A stretch of DNA of 31,043 bases from Lachnospiraceae bacterium UBA5902 (GTDB taxonomy: Bacteria > Bacillota > Clostridia > Lachnospirales > Lachnospiraceae), in assembly GCA_002431865.1 (NCBI GenBank), contig DJEI01000066.1:1-31043 (forward strand). Direction: 5' to 3'. The position numbers and the translations under genes are program-made. Below the pieces are notes generated by a model that did not search any database, had not been told where the DNA came from, and saw only the letters and a list, made by a program, of their open reading frames with translations. How positions within the stretch are numbered: position 1 is the stretch's first letter; each line of letters starts with the position of its first letter. This document shows positions 17,615 through 23,507 of the stretch, in pieces.

Positions 17615-18835
17615 ATGAGGTTTAATACGGAACTTTTACATGGAAACAAAATGGGGGATGCCAATACCGGCGCGACTCTCACACCTGTGTATCAGTCAAG
17701 TGCCTTTTACCAGCCATCTGCGGAACAGCACGAGAAGCTGTTTCATAATAAGGCAACCGGATTTTCGTATACGCGAATCAACAACCCGACAATCTTTGCC
17801 TTTGAGGAACGCATGACGACACTCGAAGGCGGGATTGCATCGGTTGCCTGTGCATCTGGTATGGCAGCCATCACGAATGCCCTTTTGAATATTGTGACAT
17901 GCGGACAGGAGATCGTCGCATCGACCAGTCTGTATGGCGGTTCCATTGATGTGTTCCATGATTTCGAAGCATTTGGAATCAAGACGGTGTTCGTGGATAT
18001 CAGCGATGTGAATGCGGTCGAGGCAGCCATCAATGAGAATACGCGTGTGATATTTGCAGAGACGATCGGTAATCCGAAGCTCGATGTCGTGGATATCGAG
18101 TCGCTTGCCGGGCTGGCACATCGACATGATCTGCCGCTTGTAATGGACAATACGGTGGCAACTGCGTATCTGGTAAAACCGATTGAAAAGGGCGCCGATA
18201 TCGTTGTCAATTCCACATCGAAGTACATCAATGGCAACAGCAACGCGATCAGTGGTGTGATCACAGAGAGCGGTCGGTTCAAATGGAACAAAGAGAAATA
18301 TCCGGGAGTTGCAGAATATGCCAGATTTGGTAAAATGGCTTATACAGCAAAACTTCGGAATGGGTTGTTCCGCAATACGGGAGCCTGTATGGCACCGCAG
18401 ACGGCGTTTTACAACCTGATCGGAATGGAGACATTGGGACTTAGGATGGAGCGTGCATGCAGCAATGCAAAAGCACTCGCGGAGTTTTTGAATACATATC
18501 CGGATATCACGGTAAACTATCCGGGATTAGCCTGTAGTCCTTGGCATGAGGTGGCAGATAAGGTACTTGTAAATGGATATGGCGCAATCCTGACGATCCG
18601 GGTAGGCTCGAAGGAACGGGCATTTTCCATTATCAATAACCTGAGCATTCCAAAGATTGTATCCAATATCGGAGATACGAAGACGTTGATCATTCATCCG
18701 GAGTCAACGCTGAATGCACATAGTACAGAGAAAGAAAAAGAAGATGCAGGCGTTTTCGACGATCTGATCCGGATCAGTGTGGGCATAGAGGATATCGAGG
18801 ATTTGATCGAAGATTTCAAAGCGGCACTCGCTTAG
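17615..18835 (+). CDS. metY: O-acetylhomoserine sulfhydrylase MetY (PLP enzyme)
   Basis: A 406-residue Cys/Met-metabolism PLP enzyme: TPVYQSSAFYQP, YTRINNPT, SGMAAI (PLP phosphate site), MDNTVATAYL, the PLP lysine K203 in NSTSKYINGNSNAISG, and a C-terminal IRISVGIEDIEDLIEDF. It would make homocysteine from O-acetylhomoserine. Next to sulfite reductase, a ThiS-like carrier and its processing enzymes, it fits the Wolinella MetY, which takes sulfur from a carrier thiocarboxylate rather than from free sulfide. AGGAGGA at 17601-17607 sets the start. A cystathionine gamma-synthase-like activity cannot be excluded from sequence alone. Confidence 0.92.
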   Translation: MRFNTELLHGNKMGDANTGATLTPVYQSSAFYQPSAEQHEKLFHNKATGFSYTRINNPTIFAFEERMTTLEGGIASVACASGMAAITNALLNIVTCGQEIVASTSLYGGSIDVFHDFEAFGIKTVFVDISDVNAVEAAINENTRVIFAETIGNPKLDVVDIESLAGLAHRHDLPLVMDNTVATAYLVKPIEKGADIVVNSTSKYINGNSNAISGVITESGRFKWNKEKYPGVAEYARFGKMAYTAKLRNGLFRNTGACMAPQTAFYNLIGMETLGLRMERACSNAKALAEFLNTYPDITVNYPGLACSPWHEVADKVLVNGYGAILTIRVGSKERAFSIINNLSIPKIVSNIGDTKTLIIHPESTLNAHSTEKEKEDAGVFDDLIRISVGIEDIEDLIEDFKAALA

Positions 18836-18874
18836 GCGTCAGAGCATGCATTACCAACAGGAGGATGAAAAGAG

Positions 18875-19735
18875 ATGGCAGTTGATTATGCAGCATTAAA
18901 AAAAGGTGGATTTATGAGACAGAAGCAGAAGAACAACTTCTCGCTTCGTTTACAGGTGGTCGGAGGAAATCTGACGGCAGAAAATCTGAAGAAGATCGCA
19001 GAGGTAGCAGAAAAATATGGAGATGGACATGTCCATCTGACATCAAGACAGAGTGTGGAGATTCCATTTGTCAAGCTTGATGATGTTGAGGAAGTAAAGG
19101 CAGAGCTTGCAAAGGGCGGCTGTAAGCCGGGCGTGTGTGGACCACGTGTCCGTACGGTAACTGCATGTCAGGGAAATCAGATCTGTCCGAGTGGAAATAT
19201 CGATACTTATGATATCGCGAAGAAATTAGACGCGCGGTATTATGCGAGAGAATTGCCACATAAGTTCAAGTTCGGTGTGACCGGATGTCAGAACAACTGC
19301 TTGAAGGCAGAGGAAAATGATGTCGGAATCAAGGGGGCATGTGTCGTTTCCTATGACGAGCCAAGCTGTATCATGTGTGGTGTCTGTGTGAAAGCATGCC
19401 GCGAGAATGCAATCACAATCGAGGACGGTAAGCTGACACTTGATGCAAGTAAATGTAACTACTGTGGCAGATGTGCCAAGGCGTGTCCGACAGAGGCGTG
19501 GAAGGGCGAAAGTGGATATCTTGTATCCTTCGGAGGATTGTTTGGAAACCAGATCTGCAAGGGAGAATCCTTCCTTCCGGTTATTACATCGGAGGAACAG
19601 TTATTCCGTGTGACAGATGCAGCCATTCAGTTTTTTGATGATTACGCAAACCCAAGTGAGCGTTTCCGTTTTACACTGGAGCGTGTTGGAATCGATAAAT
19701 TTAAGGAAGTCATAAAGGAGGCTTATAATGGGTGA
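18875..19735 (+). CDS. Small siroheme/[4Fe-4S] sulfite reductase with built-in ferredoxin domain
   Basis: A 286-residue protein of the nitrite/sulfite reductase family. HVHLTSRQSVEI (52-63) carries the anion/siroheme-binding arginine motif. The siroheme-cluster cysteines are C98-x5-C104 (ACQGNQICPSGNIDT) and C138-x3-C142 (GCQNNCLKAEENDVGI). Two ferredoxin motifs follow (CIMCGVCVKAC and CNYCGRCAKACP). It would reduce sulfite to sulfide by six electrons. It is about half the size of CysI, resembling AsrC or the small Sir of anaerobes, but no AsrA/AsrB partner is encoded nearby. AGGAGG at 18859-18864 supports the start. The gene overlaps the next by 8 bp. Confidence 0.9.
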   Translation: MAVDYAALKKGGFMRQKQKNNFSLRLQVVGGNLTAENLKKIAEVAEKYGDGHVHLTSRQSVEIPFVKLDDVEEVKAELAKGGCKPGVCGPRVRTVTACQGNQICPSGNIDTYDIAKKLDARYYARELPHKFKFGVTGCQNNCLKAEENDVGIKGACVVSYDEPSCIMCGVCVKACRENAITIEDGKLTLDASKCNYCGRCAKACPTEAWKGESGYLVSFGGLFGNQICKGESFLPVITSEEQLFRVTDAAIQFFDDYANPSERFRFTLERVGIDKFKEVIKEAYNG

Positions 19736-19973
19736 TTTTGAGATTGATGAGAGAGTAGATATCACAGATGTTGTCTGCCCGATGACATTTGTAAAGGCAA
19801 AGGTAGCAATGGAAGAGCTGGAGATCGGTCAGGTGCTTGCAGTTACCATGAACGACGGTGAGCCGGTGCAGAACGTACCACGAAGCTTCAAGGAAGAGGG
19901 ACAGCAGATCTTAAAGCTGATCGACAACGAGAATGGCACATATGATCTGATCGTGAAGAAGATCGAAGAGTAG
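19728..19973 (+). CDS. TusA/SirA-like sulfur-relay protein
   Basis: An 81-residue protein with the TusA-type motif VVCPMTFVKAK (Cys17-Pro18, then Lys), which in the family carries sulfur as a persulfide. The second proline of the usual CPxP is Thr here. It overlaps the end of the sulfite reductase gene by 8 bp and has AAAGGAGG (19714-19721) inside that gene, so the two are probably made in fixed ratio. Role inferred: passing sulfide sulfur or shielding it between Sir and the carrier or MetY. No biochemical data can be read from sequence. Confidence 0.85.
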   Translation: MGDFEIDERVDITDVVCPMTFVKAKVAMEELEIGQVLAVTMNDGEPVQNVPRSFKEEGQQILKLIDNENGTYDLIVKKIEE

Positions 19974-19982
19974 GAGGCAGCT

Positions 19983-20303
19983 ATGGCAAAACGAGTAGGA
20001 ACCGCAGAGTTTGAAGCGGAAGTGCTGAAAGAGAAGCTTCCGGTGATCGTAGAGTTTTATTCTGACAGCTGCATCCCGTGTAAGCAGTTATCACCGATCC
20101 TTGGCGGGATCGAGGATGATTACGAGGATCAGGTCAAGGTTGTCAAGGTCAATGTAAATTTCGATGCAGACCTTGCAGGGGAATATCAGGTAATGGCATC
20201 CCCAACGATTCTCTTCTTCAAGGATGGCAAGGAAGTTGACCGTATCCGCGGACTGGTAAAGCGTCCGGAGCTGGAAGAGAAAGTGAAAAGCGTATTGAAT
20301 TAA
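19983..20303 (+). CDS. Thioredoxin-like protein with CIPC active site
   Basis: A 106-residue thioredoxin-fold protein. The active site is SCIPC (C30 and C33) rather than the canonical WCGPC: the Trp is Ser and the Gly is Ile. The cis-Pro loop is intact (MASPTILFF), as is the KDGKEVDRIRG stretch. The altered active site suggests a different redox potential or a dedicated partner. Located between the TusA-like protein and the sulfur carrier, it may reduce persulfides or disulfides of the pathway. It has its own ribosome site (TAGGAGG). Confidence 0.9.
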   Translation: MAKRVGTAEFEAEVLKEKLPVIVEFYSDSCIPCKQLSPILGGIEDDYEDQVKVVKVNVNFDADLAGEYQVMASPTILFFKDGKEVDRIRGLVKRPELEEKVKSVLN

Positions 20304-20317
20304 AGGAGGATAAATAA

Positions 20318-20527
20318 ATGACAGTTGTAGTGGCAGGCGTTAAGAAGGAAGTAGAAGCAGGAACAACCATTGCAAAGCTCATCGTAGATGAGAAGGTGGA
20401 GAATCCGGATTATGTAACAGTTACAGTCAACGATGACTTTGTTGACAGCGACGTATTTGACAAGACAGAACTGAAGGACGGAGATACGGTAGAGTTCCTG
20501 TACTTCATGGGAGGAGGCGCATTTTAA
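20318..20527 (+). CDS. hcyS: ThiS/MoaD-like sulfur carrier with masked C-terminus (HcyS-like)
   Basis: A 69-residue ubiquitin-like sulfur carrier. The C-terminal segment DGDTVEFLYFMGGGAF has the ThiS-type approach but ends in Gly-Gly-Gly-Ala-Phe instead of Gly-Gly. In Wolinella, HcyS ends with an extra Ala removed by the protease HcyD; in Pseudomonas, QbsE carries a Cys-Phe tail removed by QbsD. A JAMM protease and a ThiF-like activator sit just downstream, so this carrier should be trimmed, adenylated and thiocarboxylated. Its stop overlaps the start of the next gene (TAATG). Thiamine synthesis is less likely because no thi genes are near and ThiS needs no trimming. Confidence 0.85.
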   Translation: MTVVVAGVKKEVEAGTTIAKLIVDEKVENPDYVTVTVNDDFVDSDVFDKTELKDGDTVEFLYFMGGGAF

Positions 20528-21333
20528 TGGCATTTACGAATGAACAGATGGAACGTTACAGCCGTCATATCATTCTGCAGGAAGTCGGTGTAAAAGGACA
20601 GAAGAAGCTGATGAACGGCAAAGTTCTGATCATCGGTGCCGGAGGTCTCGGCGCACCTGCAGCAATGTATCTGGCAGCAGCCGGTGTTGGTACGATCGGT
20701 ATTGTCGATGCCGATGAGGTTGATCTTTCAAATCTGCAGAGACAGATCATTCATGGTACTGCCGATGTAGGCAAAGCAAAGGTAAAATCCGCAAAAGAGA
20801 CAATGAATGCGATGAACCCGGACGTCACAGTCAATACATACCGTGAATTTGTAACCTCAGAAAATATCATGGATCTGATCAAGGATTACGATTTCATCAT
20901 TGATGGAACTGATAACTTCCCAGCGAAGTTCCTGATCAACGATGCCTGTGTTATGGCGAAGAAGCCATTTTCCCATGCAGGTATCATTCGTTTCAAGGGA
21001 CAGCTTATGACGTATGTACCAGGAGAAGGTCCTTGCTATCGTTGTGTATTTAAGAATCCACCACCAAAGGATGCAGTTCCAACCTGTAAGCAGGCGGGTG
21101 TCATCGGTGCGATGGGCGGTGTCATCGGAAGCTTACAGGCAATGGAAGCAATCAAATATCTGATCGGCGTTGGTGATCTGCTCACAGGCAAGCTTCTGAC
21201 TTTTGATGCATTGAAGATGGAATTCCATACGATCAAGCTTCCGGATAACCATAAGACATGTGCCATCTGTGGCGACCATCCGACGATTCACAAGCTGATT
21301 GATTATGAACAGGTCGAGTGCGACGGAAAGTAG
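20527..21333 (+). CDS. hcyF: ThiF/MoeB-like carrier-activating enzyme (HcyF-like)
   Basis: A 268-residue E1-like adenylating enzyme. The nucleotide loop is GAGGLG (residues 37-42), followed by the DADEVDLSNLQRQ segment. Zinc is bound by two CxxC pairs (C170/C173 in CYRC, C245/C248 in CAIC). Cys187 in PTCKQAGVIGA matches the position of the reactive cysteine of ThiF. It would adenylate the C-terminus of the neighbouring carrier so that sulfide can form the thiocarboxylate. It shares 1 bp with the carrier gene. By sequence alone it could also be called MoeB or ThiF; the context decides for HcyF. Confidence 0.88.
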   Translation: MAFTNEQMERYSRHIILQEVGVKGQKKLMNGKVLIIGAGGLGAPAAMYLAAAGVGTIGIVDADEVDLSNLQRQIIHGTADVGKAKVKSAKETMNAMNPDVTVNTYREFVTSENIMDLIKDYDFIIDGTDNFPAKFLINDACVMAKKPFSHAGIIRFKGQLMTYVPGEGPCYRCVFKNPPPKDAVPTCKQAGVIGAMGGVIGSLQAMEAIKYLIGVGDLLTGKLLTFDALKMEFHTIKLPDNHKTCAICGDHPTIHKLIDYEQVECDGK

Positions 21334-21341
21334 GTAGAGCA

Positions 21342-21755
21342 ATGTTAGTCATGACAAAAGCAGATTATGAGAAGATTCTGGAGCATTGCAAGAAGGGGCT
21401 GCCAAATGAATCCTGTGGATTGATCGGCGGAGTTATCGAAGATGGAACACGGTACATCAAGAAGGTGTATCTGCTCACAAATATCGATGCGAGCAACGAG
21501 CATTTTTCGATGGACCCGAAGGAGCAGCTTGCTGCAGTCAAGGATATGCGTGTAAATGGATATCAGCTGCTTGGCAACTTCCATTCTCATCCGGAATCTC
21601 CATCACGCCCGTCCGAGGAGGACAAGCGTCTGGCATACGATTCCAAGGTGAATTATCTGATCCTCTCTCTGATGGATTTAGAGAACCCGGTATTGAATGC
21701 GTTCAATATTGATGAGGATAAAAATGTGACCAGGGAAGAACTTGTAATCGAATAA
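21342..21755 (+). CDS. hcyD: JAMM/Mov34 metalloprotease (HcyD-like, Mec+ family)
   Basis: A 137-residue protein with a perfect JAMM motif: Glu23 (PNESCGLI), then H81-x-H83-x7-S91-x2-D94 (HSHPESPSRPSEED), which binds zinc. Bacterial homologues (Mec+, QbsD, HcyD) cleave residues or amino-acid adducts from the C-terminus of ThiS-like carriers. Here it is expected both to remove the Ala-Phe tail and to release homocysteine from the carrier. I chose the ATG at 21342 (8 bp after hcyF); an in-frame ATG at 21351 is also possible. Last gene of the operon, followed by a strong terminator. Confidence 0.88.
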   Translation: MLVMTKADYEKILEHCKKGLPNESCGLIGGVIEDGTRYIKKVYLLTNIDASNEHFSMDPKEQLAAVKDMRVNGYQLLGNFHSHPESPSRPSEEDKRLAYDSKVNYLILSLMDLENPVLNAFNIDEDKNVTREELVIE

Positions 21756-21766
21756 GATTATTTGAG

Positions 21767-21794
21767 CGGCAGGAAGATGATTCCTGCCGTTTTT
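21767..21794 (+). terminator. Rho-independent terminator of the sulfur operon
   Basis: Stem CGGCAGGAA (21767-21775) / TTCCTGCCG (21781-21789), loop GATGA, then TTTTT. Nine perfect GC-rich pairs, 11 bp after the hcyD stop codon. Confidence 0.93.
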
Positions 21795-21810
21795 GCGTGG
21801 CAGGCTGGCA

Positions 21811-22088
21811 GGATGTGGGTGTAGAGTGAGTTTTGAATATGGAGATATGGGCGCAGCGAGCAGGAAACAGGCTGAAAAACCCACGAGATGGGTTTCGGAG
21901 GCGGGAAAGCAAGCAGAAAACCCAAAACCGGAAACTAAATCGAGGAAGTGGAGCGGGATGTGGGTGTAGAGAGCAGGAAACAGGTGGAAAAACCCACGAG
22001 ATGGGTTTCAGGGGCAGGAAAGCAAGCAGAAAACCCAGAACCGGAAATTGAATTAAAAAAACAGAAACAAAAACCTAGAACTGGAAAT
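21811..22088. repeat. Intergenic direct repeat block: two 77-bp copies, a 16-bp lead-in twice, and a partial third copy
   Basis: Copy 1 at 21858-21934 and copy 2 at 21971-22047 match at 71 of 77 positions with a 113-bp period. A 16-bp lead-in (GGATGTGGGTGTAGAG) occurs at 21811-21826 and 21956-21971. A partial third copy (17 of 19 matches to the end of copy 2) lies at 22070-22088. Each full copy holds the hairpin AAACCCA-CGAGA-TGGGTTT (21877-21895 and 21990-22008) without a T run. The block fills the gap between the hcyD terminator and the hemA promoter; a short open frame through it is a product of the repeats. Confidence 0.85.
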
Positions 22089-22105
22089 AAGAGCAATTTC
22101 TAAGG

Positions 22106-22134
22106 TTGAATGAAATAAGAATGTCAATTATAAT
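22106..22134 (+). promoter_or_regulatory. Sigma-A-type promoter of the hemA operon
   Basis: TTGAAT (22106-22111), 17-nt spacer, TATAAT (22129-22134). The remaining ~105 bp to hemA is AT-rich leader with no recognised riboswitch. Confidence 0.8.
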
Positions 22135-22247
22135 ATGCAGTAAGTATATTGTAAACAAAGAGATATAGAAAGAAAAATATGACATATATAGATTTGTACA
22201 ATATATCAGGAAATCAGAAAAATAACAGGTAACAGGAAGAAATACAT

Positions 22248-23507
22248 ATGATATGCATCAGTATCACACATAAGAATTTAACAGCGGCGAAGCGGGAGTG
22301 CTTTGCCTGCAATGATGAGGAACAGGCAAGACTGGCAGACGCCGTGGCTAAGGCATATCCAAAAGCTGGATTGGTTCTGCTTATGACATGTAACCGAAGC
22401 GAGATCTATATGAGTGGCACTGACACGGATTTTGTATGGCTGGAACAGCGGTTTGCGGATACGAAGAAATTTCCGGTCGAGGCGTTGAAGGGTGCCGCTA
22501 TGCGGTATGAAGGCCGAAACTGTCTGACACATCTGTGCCGCGTAGTCTGTGGACTGGATTCTGCTGTGCTTGGAGAGGTTGAAATCATCCGGCAGGTCAA
22601 GCAGGCGTATCTTGCGGCGAAAGAGCGCTGGCAGACCGATGCGGAGATGAATATGGTCTTTCAGGGGGCATTGCGGCTTGCAAAGGAGGTTGCAGAAACC
22701 TCGCAGATGACACATCTTCCAGTATCCGTCGGAACACTTGCATGTACAGCGGCGTTGAAGTTCTGTGCAGAGATGAATATAAATGATGAGACAGATGAGA
22801 CGGAGAACAGGATTGTGAATGAAATGGATGTGATTGCAGATAGCAATCAGCAACGTGAAAATTCGGAAGGGAAAAATGTCCTCATCATCGGAGCTGCCGG
22901 GCAGATGGGAAGCATCGTGATGCGGGATCTGCTCGATGCGGATGCAAAGGTACAGATCGTCGGAACGAGCCGGAAGCATAAGCAGGCATTGCAGAAAATC
23001 TTCTCGCATGAACGGGTGCAATGGGTGCATTACGACCGGCGTTATGAATATCTGGATTGGGCGGATGTGATTATCAGTGTGACGGACAGTCCGCATTATA
23101 CATTCCTTGCAGATAAGGTGGCGGAAATACGGAAGGAAACGAAACCACAGTTGTTCTTAGACCTTGCGATTCCACGGGATATTGATGCAGAGATCGGAAG
23201 ACTTTCCGGCTGCGTCGTGAAAGATCTCGACTATATCAAGTCGCTTGCAACGGAGAATAACCGGAAGAAGCTTTCCGAGGCAAAGAAGATTGAATTACTG
23301 GTTGAAGAACATGTGGATGAGATGCAGAAGCTGCTTACGTTTCGTACATTTGTCGGGACGAGGAAGGACATCACGGAGAAGCTTGGTGAGAAATCCGCGA
23401 TGTGGCTTTTGTACCAGTTGAAAGACGTTCTGGATGCACAGGACTTAAATCACGTATTAAAGGGGATAGAAGATGGCGTATTTTCCATTCATGATACAAC
23501 TCCATGA
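22248..23507 (+). CDS. hemA: Glutamyl-tRNA reductase HemA
   Basis: A 419-residue enzyme for the first step of C5 tetrapyrrole synthesis, reducing Glu-tRNA to glutamate-1-semialdehyde. The nucleophile Cys48 lies in LLMTCNRSEIY. GLDSAVLGEVEIIRQVK matches the conserved catalytic-domain helix, and NVLIIGAAGQMGS is the NADPH-binding loop. Between these domains, residues ~178-208 are an unusual acidic, Asn/Glu-rich insert. AGGAAGA with 7-nt spacing supports the start. It overlaps the next gene by 35 bp. The operon probably supplies siroheme to the sulfite reductase upstream, but hemL, hemB, hemD and the methyltransferase are not in this window. Confidence 0.9.
   Translation: MICISITHKNLTAAKRECFACNDEEQARLADAVAKAYPKAGLVLLMTCNRSEIYMSGTDTDFVWLEQRFADTKKFPVEALKGAAMRYEGRNCLTHLCRVVCGLDSAVLGEVEIIRQVKQAYLAAKERWQTDAEMNMVFQGALRLAKEVAETSQMTHLPVSVGTLACTAALKFCAEMNINDETDETENRIVNEMDVIADSNQQRENSEGKNVLIIGAAGQMGSIVMRDLLDADAKVQIVGTSRKHKQALQKIFSHERVQWVHYDRRYEYLDWADVIISVTDSPHYTFLADKVAEIRKETKPQLFLDLAIPRDIDAEIGRLSGCVVKDLDYIKSLATENNRKKLSEAKKIELLVEEHVDEMQKLLTFRTFVGTRKDITEKLGEKSAMWLLYQLKDVLDAQDLNHVLKGIEDGVFSIHDTTP

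Noticed and set aside
13029..19735. Dissimilatory sulfate respiration locus
   Set aside because: AprAB is present, but no dsrAB, qmo, or homomeric sat is found, and cysK, metY and an importer surround it; assimilation fits better.
18841..19735. Anaerobic sulfite reductase AsrABC operon
   Set aside because: Only an AsrC-like size and motif set is present; no AsrA or AsrB gene is adjacent.
20318..21333. Thiamine or molybdopterin synthesis genes (thiS/thiF or moaD/moeB)
   Set aside because: No other thi or moa genes are nearby, the carrier tail is masked, and a JAMM protease and metY are in the same operon.
21877..22008. Hairpins AAACCCA/TGGGTTT as terminators
   Set aside because: No T run follows either copy, and a strong terminator already lies at 21767-21794.
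21833..22051. 72-codon open frame across the intergenic repeats
   Set aside because: It follows the two 77-bp repeats, has no ribosome site, and encodes a repetitive basic peptide without family features; best explained by the repeats.
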